Positions 45,801-55,831 of a stretch of DNA of 64,000 bases are shown one piece after another. Under the pieces are notes generated by a model. It was not told the origin of the DNA and did no database searches. It was given only the letters and a program-made list of their open reading frames with translations. The first letter of the stretch is position 1. Every line of letters begins with the position of its first letter. The stretch comes from RGIG5612 sp050944475 (lineage in GTDB: Bacteria; Bacillota; Clostridia; Lachnospirales; Lachnospiraceae): contig JBMNRD010000001.1 of NCBI GenBank assembly GCA_050944475.1, forward strand, positions 186,001 through 250,000, read 5' to 3'. The position numbers were made by a program, and so were the translations under genes.

Positions 45801-47108
45801 TTATTTTTTCTGTTTGTGTTTTGCCAGCAATACCTTAATATTTTTCTTGTATTCTTCAACTCCGGGCTGATTAAAGGGATTTACTCCCTGAATATATGCG
45901 CTTATGCCGCAGGCAAACTCGAAGAAATAAAATAATCCTCCCAAGGAATGCTCGTCCCTTGCCGGAATGCTCACTCTGACCTGAGGCACACCCCCTGTAA
46001 GGTGGGCATCCCGTACTCCCTCAACTGCCGCACTGTTTATCATGCTGACAGGCAATCCTTCCAAATATTTCAGATCATCAAAGTCATTTTCAAATGCAGG
46101 CAGGCAAATGTCGCTTACGGGAGCTTTCACGTCAATTACGGTTTCAAACATATTGCGCTCCCCCTCCTGGATCATCTGGCCCATAGAATGAAGGTCGTTC
46201 GTTAGGGTGACCGCCGCCGGGAAAATGCCCTGCCCCTCTTTGCCCTCGCTTTCTCCGAAGAGCTGCTTCAGCCACTCGCCGATTCCGACAAGGTCGGGGT
46301 CGTAATTGGCAAATATTTCTATTTTTTTGCCCTCTCTATACAGCCTCTGTCTGAACACCGCATATTCCACGGCTGCGGAAGTATATTTCTTATCAAGTAT
46401 GCATTTTCTCATGTCGGATGCTCCTGACATCAGGGCGTCAATATCACAGCCGGCCGCCGCAATCGGAAGAAGTCCCACTGCGGTCAGGACGGAATACCTG
46501 CCTCCCACATCATCGGGAATTATAAACATCTCATAACCTTCCCTGTCAGCCTCAGTCATCAAAAAACCCGACGTGGGATCGGTTGTGGCATAGATTCTGT
46601 TTGCCGCACCTTCCCTGCCGTATTTGTCCTCAAGGAGCTTTCTGAAAATCCTGAAGGCAACTGCGGTTTCCATTGTCTTGCCGGACTTCGAAATGACATT
46701 TACGGAGAAATCCTTTTCCCCTATCATAGAGATGATGTCGTTGATATATGCAGGAGCAAAGTTGTTTCCGACAAAATATATCTGCAGCTGTCCGTCACCT
46801 TTCAAGGCCGATTTCAGATTTGCCCGGCCTCCCTTCAGAAAGTTAACGGCTGCCGCGGGCCCGAGGTAGGAGCCGCCCACTCCGCAAACCACAAGCACTC
46901 CGCTGTCGTTCCGGATTTTCCGGGCAGCGGTCTTTATTCGGGCGAATTCGTCTTTATCATAATTTATCGGCAGATCCACCCAACCGGTGAATTCAGCACC
47001 TGCTCCGGTTTTTCCGGTAAGCATTTCAAAGGCTTTTTCAGCCTGCGTCATATCCGTTTCTTCTGCGCCGGGGCATACACCCTTAAGCAACAATTCAAAA
47101 TCTGTCAT
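45801..47108 (-). CDS. pgi: Glucose-6-phosphate isomerase
   Basis: 435 residues, interconverts glucose-6-P and fructose-6-P. Motifs: VCGVGGSYLGPAA, NVISKSGKTMETAVAFR (sugar phosphate site), GIGEWLKQLFGESEGK (signature 2 with catalytic Glu) and DEHSLGGLFYFFEFACG (His/Lys region). Length fits the short bacterial type. ATG at 47108 with CGGAG upstream; the longer frame start has no better site. It precedes the dehydrogenase gene. Confidence 0.96.
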   Translation of the reverse strand: MTDFELLLKGVCPGAEETDMTQAEKAFEMLTGKTGAGAEFTGWVDLPINYDKDEFARIKTAARKIRNDSGVLVVCGVGGSYLGPAAAVNFLKGGRANLKSALKGDGQLQIYFVGNNFAPAYINDIISMIGEKDFSVNVISKSGKTMETAVAFRIFRKLLEDKYGREGAANRIYATTDPTSGFLMTEADREGYEMFIIPDDVGGRYSVLTAVGLLPIAAAGCDIDALMSGASDMRKCILDKKYTSAAVEYAVFRQRLYREGKKIEIFANYDPDLVGIGEWLKQLFGESEGKEGQGIFPAAVTLTNDLHSMGQMIQEGERNMFETVIDVKAPVSDICLPAFENDFDDLKYLEGLPVSMINSAAVEGVRDAHLTGGVPQVRVSIPARDEHSLGGLFYFFEFACGISAYIQGVNPFNQPGVEEYKKNIKVLLAKHKQKK

Positions 47109-47181
47109 CTCATATCTCCGTTCAATTTTGTTTCTCCTGAATTTTACCACTTCATCATATCCGGGGCAATTGAAAATTTAC

Positions 47182-47242
47182 GGGGCGCGCCTCCGGATAT
47201 TGCTACGCAAAAGGGCGAGCTCAAACTTTGTGTGCGCGCCCC
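47182..47242 (-). terminator. Possible terminator/large hairpin after the aminopeptidase
   Basis: 9-bp stem GGGGCGCGC/GCGCGCCCC (47182-47190 with 47234-47242) with a 43-base loop, followed on the minus strand by GTAAATTTTC. Weak T run. Confidence 0.45.
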
Positions 47243-47309
47243 TTCAAAACTACGTTCGGCATCTATGTGCCGTATCTTACTTTACGGCCGATTTTCAGCC
47301 GAAAAATTT

Positions 47310-48704
47310 TTATGACTCAAACACCGCTTTCATACATCTGTATGTCATGTAGCAGTCGAACTTGGCCACGGTCTCAAACGGTGCATGCATTGAAAGCACG
47401 GGCACTCCGGCATCTATGGTGTCTATGTTTCTGTTTGCCATATAAAGGGCAACCGTTCCACCGCCGCCCTGGTCATTCTTGCCCATCTGGGCCATCTGCC
47501 ATACAACACCGTTGTCATCAAGTATCTTGCGAAGCTTGCTGACCACCTCGGCTGACGCATCGGATGCGCCGCCTTTCCCGCCGTGCCCGGTATACTTGCA
47601 TATAGCCACGCCGCGGTTAATCTGAGAATCGTTGCGTATTTCAAAAGCCTCGGCATAGTTCGGGTCGTAAGCCGCCGTAACGTCGGCACTTATACAAAAT
47701 GAATTTGCAAAACAATCCCGGATATCGACTCCCCGGCTCTTGCACATATCACCGATGAACCACTCGAAAGCTTCGGATTGCATTCCGCTTACTCCCATGC
47801 TTCCGATTTCCTCCTTATCGGCGAAAATGCAGACACCGGTCTTTTTAAAATCCTCTGCGTCAAAAAGTCCGGCCAGCTCGGCATAGGCGCAAACCCGGTC
47901 ATCATGGCCATAGGCGGCAATAAGGCTGCGGTCAAAACCGATGTCCCTGGCCTTGCCGGCAGGAACTATCTCCAGCTCCGCACTGTTGAAATCCTCCTCG
48001 GTCATGCCGTATTTTTCATTCAGCAGCTTAAGCACTCCCAGTTTGACCCTGTCGGAATCCTCTTTGTCACCTATCGGACGCGAGCCTGCAAGTACATTGA
48101 GAAGTTCGGACGCAACTGCCTTATCAAGTTCCGCTTTGTCGCTTTCCTTCCTGAGATGAGGAAGAAGATCCTGAATGATAAACTGAGGGTCGTTTTCGTC
48201 GGCGCCCAAATTCACCCTGACCGTAGTTCCGTCCTTCAGTATTACCACACCGTGAATTTCCAGTGTCCTTGCGAGCCAATGGTATTTGCGTATACCTCCG
48301 TAATGGTGGGTCTTAAGGTAAGCCAACTGCGAATCCTCATACAACGGATTGGGCTTAAGGTCGAGACGGGGCGCATCGGTATGTGCCGCGGTCAGGTGGA
48401 TTCCCTTATCAAAGTTTTCCGTTCCGATCACGGCCAACATAATCGCTTTGCCGCGGTTGTTGAAATAAACCTTGTCTCCGGGCTTCAGCTCCATGCCGGC
48501 CCTGTACTCTTCAAAACCTTTTGCCTTGGCAAGCTTTATGCAGTAATCAACGCACAGACGCTCGGTCTTGCAATTGTCAAGGAAATTCTTATAATCCTCG
48601 CAATAGCTTTCCATCTCCTTTTCCTCGGCCTCGGAAAGCTTGTCGTAGCCGTTTTCGCGGTTCAAAAAAAGTTTTTCCTTAAGTTCGTTTTTCTTCTCTG
48701 ACAT
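47310..48704 (-). CDS. M18-family zinc aminopeptidase
   Basis: 464 residues, cytoplasmic. Metal and catalytic segments of the M18 (aminopeptidase I/ApeA) family are present: HTDAPRLDLKPNPLYED (His, Asp), ADKEEIGSMGVSGMQS (catalytic Glu pair), ISADVTAAYDPN (Asp), and the C-terminal His in SMHAPFE. It removes N-terminal residues from peptides. AGGACAG precedes the ATG. Single gene, with a hairpin after its end. Confidence 0.93.
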   Translation of the reverse strand: MSEKKNELKEKLFLNRENGYDKLSEAEEKEMESYCEDYKNFLDNCKTERLCVDYCIKLAKAKGFEEYRAGMELKPGDKVYFNNRGKAIMLAVIGTENFDKGIHLTAAHTDAPRLDLKPNPLYEDSQLAYLKTHHYGGIRKYHWLARTLEIHGVVILKDGTTVRVNLGADENDPQFIIQDLLPHLRKESDKAELDKAVASELLNVLAGSRPIGDKEDSDRVKLGVLKLLNEKYGMTEEDFNSAELEIVPAGKARDIGFDRSLIAAYGHDDRVCAYAELAGLFDAEDFKKTGVCIFADKEEIGSMGVSGMQSEAFEWFIGDMCKSRGVDIRDCFANSFCISADVTAAYDPNYAEAFEIRNDSQINRGVAICKYTGHGGKGGASDASAEVVSKLRKILDDNGVVWQMAQMGKNDQGGGGTVALYMANRNIDTIDAGVPVLSMHAPFETVAKFDCYMTYRCMKAVFES

Positions 48705-48732
48705 ACTGTCCTCCGATATATATAATGATTAT

Positions 48733-49863
48733 TTAATATTCAAGAACTTCTTTGCCGTAGGTCTGCCCCAGCCACTGGCGATCTTCCTTGCGGATAACAA
48801 TCCGCTCCGGATCCCCGTCGGAAATATACCTGCGTCCCTCATTCAACTGCTTGAAATTGTATTCGATGTCAAAATCAATTCCTCCGTTGTCATAGGCCCT
48901 GATTCTCTTTACATAGGTCGGGTCTAAAGTTGTGAAAAAGGGAGATTCCTCATAAGTCCATCCACATATCAGGGTTGTATGGTTGGTATATTGATGGCCT
49001 TTGTAGGTGCCGTTGAATATTTTATCGAATTTGGAATCCGAATGGATATCCGTCGGTTCTCCGAAGGGCAGCGCCACTATTCCCACATGGCGCCCGGGAA
49101 TGATATCCTCCAATATCTTATCCATATAGCCCACCTGTACTTCAATTTCCTCCGCGGAGCACTTCGGCAAATGGGGATGATTCAAGGTATGGTTGCCTAT
49201 GTCATAGCCGTTGTCAACCATCCACTTGACAAGTCTTTTATCCGTTTCTTCATCATTTCCGAAAAGCGTACTATTCAGAAAGAAGGTGGCGGTAACGTTA
49301 TAGTCGGGATATTTTTTCTTCATTTTCTCCAGCACATCCATTGCGCAGCCCTTGGCAAATACCGGATTGCCTCCGGCATCGAATTCCTCCACGACCGCTT
49401 GCTCCTCTCCATCGTCAAAAGTCAGGATTACCGGGCTATAGCCGAACTCTACGTCTATGTATCCCTTCATGTAGTCGTCCAGCCGTATCATTCGATAGCC
49501 CCATTCATAGAATGTTTCCAGGTCATTTTCAAATGCCTCGGCAGTCCGGTTGTAGCCGTCCGGGTCCACATTGCCGCCGGTGTACTGTGTTTCATCGTTT
49601 CTCATATCGTAAATGCGATGGTACATAAGAATGGGCGTGTAAAACAGTTCGTCAACTCCCGCCTCCCGGAAATCCTCGACAGTATACTCCGGCCCGGCGG
49701 CAACAGTAGTTTCCACAGGGCTTTCGGTTTGGATTTCCTCGGTTTCCTTATTTTTCCTGTTTCCCCTGCTTTCACTGTTTTCACTGTTTTCGCCGTCTTT
49801 TCCGCAGGACAGCAAAAGAAGACAAGCAGACAATATTAAAATAATCGGTATAATTTTCTTCAT
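48733..49863 (-). CDS. Polysaccharide deacetylase lipoprotein
   Basis: 376 residues, lipobox LLLLSC, a Ser/Glu/Thr linker of about 35 residues, then a CE4/NodB domain: ILMYHRIYD, PVILTFDDGEE (catalytic Asp, metal Asp), NHTLNHPHLPK (metal His pair HxxxH), and the downstream ALPFGEPTD region. It probably removes acetyl groups from peptidoglycan or a surface polysaccharide outside the cell. GTGATATAATG at the start has AGGAAAGG upstream. Lies 28 bases before the aminopeptidase gene on the same strand. Confidence 0.92.
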   Translation of the reverse strand: MKKIIPIILILSACLLLLSCGKDGENSENSESRGNRKNKETEEIQTESPVETTVAAGPEYTVEDFREAGVDELFYTPILMYHRIYDMRNDETQYTGGNVDPDGYNRTAEAFENDLETFYEWGYRMIRLDDYMKGYIDVEFGYSPVILTFDDGEEQAVVEEFDAGGNPVFAKGCAMDVLEKMKKKYPDYNVTATFFLNSTLFGNDEETDKRLVKWMVDNGYDIGNHTLNHPHLPKCSAEEIEVQVGYMDKILEDIIPGRHVGIVALPFGEPTDIHSDSKFDKIFNGTYKGHQYTNHTTLICGWTYEESPFFTTLDPTYVKRIRAYDNGGIDFDIEYNFKQLNEGRRYISDGDPERIVIRKEDRQWLGQTYGKEVLEY

Positions 49864-49978
49864 GGCGTCATTATATCACCTTTCCTGTAAGTAGGGTAAT
49901 TATTATAAAATGTTTTTCGTAAGTCGCAAAATAAATCGATGCCGCCGGGGGGGTCGACGCACCTTTTCGCGCATCTCC

Positions 49979-51256
49979 TTAAAGAACTCTGCATGCGCCC
50001 GTCTTTCTTACTGCAAGTGCTCTGCAGGCACCTTCTCCGAACAACGCATCCGCCAGCCTTGAATATTCACTTACAAGTTCTCCGGGAATAAAGGCCTCAA
50101 TTGTTCCGCCGAAGCCTCCTCCGTGTACCCGGCAGGCGGCCCGGGCGGTGCAGCCGTGCCTTTTGATGAAATCTTCAGTAAATGCAAGAGCTGTCGCCGG
50201 TTCTCTGCCGGTACCGGGCGCATAGATGTTTTGCAGATATTTATATGAGGAGCTGCCCGATTCATTTATTACCTCAAAAAAGCCTTCCCCGTCTCTTTCG
50301 GAAATATATTTTTCACAAGCATATACTCTTTTCATTTCTTCAAAGAAATGGTATGCCCGAAGCAAGGGTCTGTCCCCGACCTTTCTTCGCAGCTCGGAAG
50401 CCCTTGCAAAAAAATCCTCCTCGGCGACATCCCTGAGCACCCTGCCCCCGAGAAGCCCTGCAACCATGAACATTTCACGGGGAACGGCACTATACTCTTT
50501 TGAAAGATTCGCATGGGCGCTTCCCGTATTTACAATGCACAAAGTACAGTCGAAGTTCTCAATAGACCCTTGTATTTCATGTACCGAAGGGCCTGCAAAA
50601 TCAATAAAAATCAGGCCGCCAATCCCGCAAGCAAGCTGGTCTAACAGACCGCAAGCTTTACCGAAATATCTTTCTTCCGCTGTCCTGCCGATTTCGGCAA
50701 GCTCCGTTACGCCTATTGCCGAGTCATTGTAAAAAACGTTTATCATCTGCCCAATCAGCATCTGTAAGGCTGCGGAAGAAGAAAGTCCGGAGCCGGCAGG
50801 GATGTCGCTGTAAACAACGGCCTGCAATCCGCCTACTTGGCGGCCGGCGGCTGACAGTCCTGCTGACACACCCCTTATCATTGAAGCGGCGCTGCCCCTC
50901 TCCCGCCGTTTCGGTTTCAAATCATTTGTATCAATTTCAATCTTTCCGTATCCCCGGGAAACAATGACAATTTTCCCGTCCTTCCGCGGCGCGCAGACCG
51001 CCGCCATGTCGGAATTTACGGCCGCAGCTATCGCCACGCCTTCCTGATGATCGGTATGGTTCCCTATGATTTCGCAGCGTCCCGGAGAGCTGAAAAGGGC
51101 AGCCTCACCGTTCCCGAAACGGCCGATATATTCCAGGGCTGCTACACAAATACGCCTTCTCCCTCTGAAAAGAACCTTCTCATCCACATATAACGGCCTC
51201 AGGCAGTCATCCGCTTTCCCTTCCGTGACATATTCAATAAGTTCGCTAACTTTCAT
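49979..51256 (-). CDS. galK: Galactokinase-family sugar kinase
   Basis: 425-residue GHMP kinase. Motif 1 GRCEIIGNHTDHQEG (the GNHTDHQ variant of the galactokinase signature), motif 2 IPAGSGLSSSAALQ (ATP loop), motif 3 VHGGGFGGTIEAFIP. A ~30-residue N-terminal extension precedes the core. It phosphorylates galactose or a related sugar at C1. The ATG at 51256 lies 11 bases inside the end of the transporter-glycosidase fusion gene, so translation is coupled, and the sugar it handles is most likely the one released by that protein. Confidence 0.85.
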   Translation of the reverse strand: MKVSELIEYVTEGKADDCLRPLYVDEKVLFRGRRRICVAALEYIGRFGNGEAALFSSPGRCEIIGNHTDHQEGVAIAAAVNSDMAAVCAPRKDGKIVIVSRGYGKIEIDTNDLKPKRRERGSAASMIRGVSAGLSAAGRQVGGLQAVVYSDIPAGSGLSSSAALQMLIGQMINVFYNDSAIGVTELAEIGRTAEERYFGKACGLLDQLACGIGGLIFIDFAGPSVHEIQGSIENFDCTLCIVNTGSAHANLSKEYSAVPREMFMVAGLLGGRVLRDVAEEDFFARASELRRKVGDRPLLRAYHFFEEMKRVYACEKYISERDGEGFFEVINESGSSSYKYLQNIYAPGTGREPATALAFTEDFIKRHGCTARAACRVHGGGFGGTIEAFIPGELVSEYSRLADALFGEGACRALAVRKTGACRVL

Positions 51257-54248
51257 TTTTCTCCCATCTTTTCGCAAATGCCTCGTAAACCTCATCCATT
51301 ATCTTCTTTATCCGGCGCGGATCCACTTTCATCACCTGCCGGTCATAGGTCAGAAGACCGTTGGTCTCATCCTCTACATCACTTACCTGAGTATAAACGG
51401 CGCAGCACAGTCCCTGTTCCACATTCGGAATAATCTCGTTTTTATAAAGCCGTGCAAGGGCAGACTCCAAGCTCTCCTTATCCTTCACGCGGCCGTAACC
51501 GTAATTGTTGTTTGTATTGAAAATATGCCCGTCAATCCTGAGTGAATATCCTCCAAACTCCGACAGCACAAGCGGCCGATCTCCCGTTTTCAATTTCACC
51601 TTTTTGAGATACACGTGATAGCTGTCCACATCGCTCACCTCCGGATAGAACCAGCCTGAAGCGGTGTCAAAAACTCTGCCGGGGTCTTTTTCCTTAAAAA
51701 GCCTGTAGCAGGCGGTCGATTCAAACTGCCCCCACCCCTCATTGAATATGGTGTAACAGCACACACACGGATGATTGTAAAGCAGCTTTGCGGTACCCAT
51801 GGCGTTTTCAAGGAAATACTTCTTCCTTTCCGCCGAGGGGCGCCTTTCCTTTAATTTCTTAAATCCGAAGAACGGCAGGGCTGTATCCCTGAAGAAATGA
51901 TATTTCCCGCTGTTGACAAAGTCCTGAAAAACAATCATTCCCAGCCTGTCGCAGGCCTCGTAGAAAATTTCAGGCTCCACCTTGCAATGCTTTCTAAGCA
52001 CGTTAAAACCGCAGGCTTTCATCCGCAATATGTCATCCTCGTATCCCTGCGGACTTCCCGGACTGACTATTCCGTCGCTGTAATAGCCCTGGTCCAGCAG
52101 GCCGTTGAAAAAATACGGACTGCCGTTCAGGCATATTGCCGGTCCCTTGTCCGTATTGACGCACTCCACGGTTCTCAGTCCGAAATATGACTCTATCTCG
52201 TCCTCTCCGCTTACCAGAGTAAAATGATACAAATGGGGATTCTCAGGACTCCATAAAACGGGCTCTTGTATCTCTGTTTCAAGCACATCCCCGGTAAAAT
52301 CAATCACCTTATCCCCCGCCGGAGTGTTTATTATCATTCTTTTTTCTTTATCTCCGCCCTGAACTTCCATACGGATTCCCGTCAGGGTGGCAGTGATTTT
52401 TATATCACTGATGTATTTTTCCGGAACGCTTTCCAGCCACACGGTTTTCCAGATTCCAGAGGTTTTTGTATACCACATCCCCTTGGATTTTTTGCTTTGC
52501 TTGCCGTAAGGAAGCTCCATGTTCAGCGGATCGCAAACTTCAATCCTCAGACGGTTTTCTCCCTCAACAGCAATGTCTGTAATATCAAAGAAAAACGGAA
52601 GATATCCTCCGATATGCTCCCCTGCAAGAGCATCATTTACATAAACTTTTGCGCTCTGGTCCGCGGCTCCGATGTGAAGCAAGAGTCGTCCCCGGTTAAA
52701 TCCCGCCGGCAAATTCAACTCTCTTTCATATATCAGCACTTCTTCATCCCCGACACTTCTGCCGACTCCCGACATCCTGCTTTCCGGAGCAAACGGCACT
52801 AAAATCTCTCCTTCCCATTGAGTTTTTCCTCCCGGAGCCGTTATTTTAAGCTGCCATTTTCCGTTAAGGCAGATGTATGATTTTCTCTTCATCCGCGGCC
52901 TGGGATAGGCGCTGAAAGGAACTTCCCCCTCTTGCTTCTCATAAGGGGTCGCAAGATTTTCCGCTTTGGATACTTTGCGCTCGCGTATAAGGAAAAAGAA
53001 CGGCAGCACTAATGCCAGCACAATCAGAGCGCCCAGGAAAATATATTTATTCGGCACAAAGGAAGTTGTGCCGTCCGGGTTGATAATTGTGTCCGCATTT
53101 GCCAGTATGCTCTTGCCGATATAGGGGCCCACAACCCCGGGTATCAGCACCTGACCGCAAATTCTGACTCCCTGAAACATACCCGACTTGCCTTTTGGGG
53201 TTTCATCCCTGATAACAGCCCCGAATACCGCCATGGCCGACAGATATCCGCTCATCATCAAAAGCGAGCCGGCAAATACAAGAGCTGTCTCCCGGAAAAT
53301 AAACAACAGCACATAGCCCGCCGCCAAGGCCGCGACGGCAATCAGCCCGGAGAAACGGAAGCCCTTTTTGTCGTAGACTTTTCCCCACAAGGCGGTGACC
53401 GCGGAGGCAATGATAATAGCCGGAGCCATTATCAGCACATAGTTTGACATCCGCAGGGAAATTTCATAATACAGAATCAGGTAGGGCATGAAAACCTGTA
53501 TTGAAATGTTGAACAACACAAAGCCCGCCAAACCGATGTACAGAGCGGGATTGCGCCGCATAGTGGAGGGCCTGAAGCCGTAAAAGGCGGTACTGAAGTA
53601 TGGCTGCTTCACCGGCTTAATGTTCGGCTCCTTTATTATAATCAGGCCCAGCAGACCGACTATAAGTGTCAGTGTTCCGATTATGGAAAATATCCATACC
53701 CAGCTTTCCGGCCGGTCAAGGTCGAAAAACATAAAACCTCCGAACACCACAAGGACGGCCATCAGAGGCATCATTGCATTGACTCCCTCGGCGCTGCCTC
53801 TGTTTGTGGCATCCGTCGAATCGGTCAGCCAGGCGTTGAAGGCTGCGTCATTGGCGGTTGAACCGAAAAATGTCATGACGCAGTCGAGAATTATTGTCAA
53901 CGCAATGCCGATGGCGGCCCCGTCCACTGCCCGGCCGAAAGCACCCTCAAGCCTGTCCTTGCGAAGCAACGCAAAGGCAAAGATTGAAAGTCCCCACAGC
54001 ACATAGCCTATGACAATAAATGCCTTCCTTTTCCCCAGGCGATCCGAAAGCGCCCCCATGAAAACCGTGGTCAGGGTCGCCGCCACGGCAGAAGCCGCCA
54101 CCATCAGGGAAATATCCCCTGCGCTTGCGTGGAACATTTTGTAGATAAATACGTTGAAATACATATTCTCCACTACCCAGGCAATCTGGCCCATCAGGCC
54201 GAAGATTATCAGGGTAGCCCAGAATTTTCCTGTAAGTTTGGTTTTCAT
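51246..54248 (-). CDS. MFS sugar permease fused to GH2 glycosidase
   Basis: One frame of 1000 residues. Residues 1-425 are a 12-TM MFS/GPH-like permease with the cytoplasmic loop motif SDRLGKRKAFIVIG and an LIRERK end. Residues 445-1000 are a GH2 hydrolase: sugar-binding jelly roll starting YPRPRMKRKSYICLNGKWQL, immunoglobulin-like domain (about 605-695), and the catalytic barrel with acid/base Glu837 (FNEGWG) and nucleophile Glu897 (LSEFGG). The linker is about 20 residues. An even helix count puts the enzyme in the cytoplasm, ready to cut the sugar as it enters. Galactokinase overlaps the 3' end. Substrate (galactoside, glucuronide, mannoside) is not readable. AAGGAGAAG precedes the ATG. 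Confidence 0.88.
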   Translation of the reverse strand: MKTKLTGKFWATLIIFGLMGQIAWVVENMYFNVFIYKMFHASAGDISLMVAASAVAATLTTVFMGALSDRLGKRKAFIVIGYVLWGLSIFAFALLRKDRLEGAFGRAVDGAAIGIALTIILDCVMTFFGSTANDAAFNAWLTDSTDATNRGSAEGVNAMMPLMAVLVVFGGFMFFDLDRPESWVWIFSIIGTLTLIVGLLGLIIIKEPNIKPVKQPYFSTAFYGFRPSTMRRNPALYIGLAGFVLFNISIQVFMPYLILYYEISLRMSNYVLIMAPAIIIASAVTALWGKVYDKKGFRFSGLIAVAALAAGYVLLFIFRETALVFAGSLLMMSGYLSAMAVFGAVIRDETPKGKSGMFQGVRICGQVLIPGVVGPYIGKSILANADTIINPDGTTSFVPNKYIFLGALIVLALVLPFFFLIRERKVSKAENLATPYEKQEGEVPFSAYPRPRMKRKSYICLNGKWQLKITAPGGKTQWEGEILVPFAPESRMSGVGRSVGDEEVLIYERELNLPAGFNRGRLLLHIGAADQSAKVYVNDALAGEHIGGYLPFFFDITDIAVEGENRLRIEVCDPLNMELPYGKQSKKSKGMWYTKTSGIWKTVWLESVPEKYISDIKITATLTGIRMEVQGGDKEKRMIINTPAGDKVIDFTGDVLETEIQEPVLWSPENPHLYHFTLVSGEDEIESYFGLRTVECVNTDKGPAICLNGSPYFFNGLLDQGYYSDGIVSPGSPQGYEDDILRMKACGFNVLRKHCKVEPEIFYEACDRLGMIVFQDFVNSGKYHFFRDTALPFFGFKKLKERRPSAERKKYFLENAMGTAKLLYNHPCVCCYTIFNEGWGQFESTACYRLFKEKDPGRVFDTASGWFYPEVSDVDSYHVYLKKVKLKTGDRPLVLSEFGGYSLRIDGHIFNTNNNYGYGRVKDKESLESALARLYKNEIIPNVEQGLCCAVYTQVSDVEDETNGLLTYDRQVMKVDPRRIKKIMDEVYEAFAKRWEKNES

Positions 54249-54278
54249 AAACTTCTCCTTAGCGCCGGGTCAAGCCCG

Positions 54279-54327
54279 CCTTTTTTGCATCCTGTGCCTT
54301 TTTACATCCCGCGCCTTTTTTTGCATG
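54279..54327. repeat. Imperfect 17-19 bp tandem repeats
   Basis: Repeats of GCCTTTTTTGCATCCYG starting near 54279, 54297 and 54314, in the 119-base gap between the permease-GH2 gene and tupC. Confidence 0.5.
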
Positions 54328-54367
54328 CAATGCCGTGCTTATGCCTTGCCTGCACCTCATGCCTTAC

Positions 54368-55144
54368 TTATATCCCGTAAAATTCGATAAATCTTTTTGT
54401 TCTGTCGTCCTCGGGCGCATGCAGTACCCGCGCCCCGTCACCCATTTCCGCCATTTCCCCCTTATGCAGGAAAATAGCTCCGTGGGCAATCCTGCGTGCC
54501 TGACTCAGGCTGTGAGTTATGAAAATCACGGCGCTCCCGTGCAGGCTGCAATATTCCGTCACCAAATATTCCGCAATAAGAGTATGCTCCTCGTCCATGG
54601 CCGCCGTAGGTTCATCCAGAACAAGCAAATCACAAGGCTTCATCAATGCCCTTGCAAGAGCCATTCTGGCAGCTTCTCCGCCGGAAAGTGTGGTCGCGCG
54701 TTTTCTTCGCAGCTTCTGAAGACCGAGACTCTCCATATAGTATTCCGCTATGCCCTCAGTTTGCCGCCCTGTGCATCCGACAGGCGGTCTCTGCCGGTCC
54801 GGACGGGCTTCTTTTCCCAACAGAATATTTCTTTCCGTACTCAGCCTGAAAACATAGGGCCTCTGGGGGCTGTAATTTATCCGGATTTTCTGCGGCGTAC
54901 GGGTGCCTTCTTCATATTCCGGAGCCGCTTTATTCTCTTGATCCGAGTCGTCCTGCCATGCAATGACCGGCCCCTCGTCGGCCGTATCGGCCGCACTGAT
55001 AATCCTGGCCATGGTTGATTTGCCGGAGCCGTTTGCACCAAGGACCGCATATATACGTCCCTTTTCAAAGCTCAATTCCGGCACGGACACTGCCGTTTTC
55101 TTCCCGTAGCTTTTTGTAAATTCTCCTACTCTTATCAGGCTCAT
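54368..55144 (-). CDS. tupC: Tungstate ABC transporter ATPase
   Basis: 258 residues. Walker A GANGSGKST, signature LSGGEAARMALARAL, Walker B LLVLDEPTAAMDEEH, switch His FITHS. No C-terminal TOBE domain, as usual for TupC and unlike ModC. An insertion (about residues 55-85, Gln/Asp/Glu-rich) lies between Walker A and the Q-loop SPQRPYVFRLS. It starts inside the tupB stop (ATGA overlap). The oxyanion assignment comes from the binding protein and the TupB-like permease. Confidence 0.87.
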   Translation of the reverse strand: MSLIRVGEFTKSYGKKTAVSVPELSFEKGRIYAVLGANGSGKSTMARIISAADTADEGPVIAWQDDSDQENKAAPEYEEGTRTPQKIRINYSPQRPYVFRLSTERNILLGKEARPDRQRPPVGCTGRQTEGIAEYYMESLGLQKLRRKRATTLSGGEAARMALARALMKPCDLLVLDEPTAAMDEEHTLIAEYLVTEYCSLHGSAVIFITHSLSQARRIAHGAIFLHKGEMAEMGDGARVLHAPEDDRTKRFIEFYGI

Positions 55145-55827
55145 CTGCTCGCCCTCCTTTGCAGGAAATACATGAGAATATTGATAATCAGGGCAATAGC
55201 CATGAGTATCATCCCCAGAGCGATACCCAGGGAGAAATCCCCCCTGTTGGTATATTGCATAATGGCCGTGGTCATAACATTGGTTTTCCAGGCAATTGCG
55301 CCTCCCACCATGGAGACTGCCCCCACCTCCGCGATTGATCTGGCAAAAGCCAGTAGATACGCGGAAAAAATCTGGTAGACGGTTTCATTTGCTAAAAGGA
55401 GTATACGCCGCCGACCGCTCAATCTCAGCCCAATGGCGGTTTCACGCACCGCCGGCGCCACCTGAGCGATGGCACTCTCCATTGCACCCACCACAATAGG
55501 TGTAATCAGGGCAACCTGAGCCAGAACCATCAGTTCGACGGTGAACATCAACCGAAACTTCCTGAATGGCCCCACGCCTGAAAAAAGCATGTAAAAAACA
55601 AGACCGCACACCACCGGCGGCAGACCCATCAAGGTCCTGTTTATTACCGTCAGCAGTGTACGCCCCTTAAATCTGCACGAACCGAGCCATATTCCCACAG
55701 GAACGCCGATTATCAGTGCAATCAAAGAACTGGCCAGACTCATTCTGGCGGTCGTGCCGAGAATATTCAACAGTTCGGCATTTCCTGAAATAATCAGCTC
55801 AAGTGCCCTTATGAATGCGTCCGACAT
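55141..55827 (-). CDS. tupB: Tungstate ABC transporter permease
   Basis: 228 residues, about five to six TM helices, with the TupB-type opening (RALELIISGNAELLNILGTTARMSLASSLIALIIGVPVGIWLG), the segment NRTLMGLPPVVCGLVFYMLFSG and the EAA-type loop (RETAIGLRLSGRRRILLLANETVYQIFSAYL). It starts 4 bases after tupA and overlaps tupC by 4 bases. Confidence 0.9.
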   Translation of the reverse strand: MSDAFIRALELIISGNAELLNILGTTARMSLASSLIALIIGVPVGIWLGSCRFKGRTLLTVINRTLMGLPPVVCGLVFYMLFSGVGPFRKFRLMFTVELMVLAQVALITPIVVGAMESAIAQVAPAVRETAIGLRLSGRRRILLLANETVYQIFSAYLLAFARSIAEVGAVSMVGGAIAWKTNVMTTAIMQYTNRGDFSLGIALGMILMAIALIINILMYFLQRRASR

Positions 55828-55831
55828 AAAG

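Noticed and set aside
47778..48701. 307-codon plus-strand ORF opposite the M18 aminopeptidase gene
   Set aside because: No recognisable domain; shadow of a well-supported gene.
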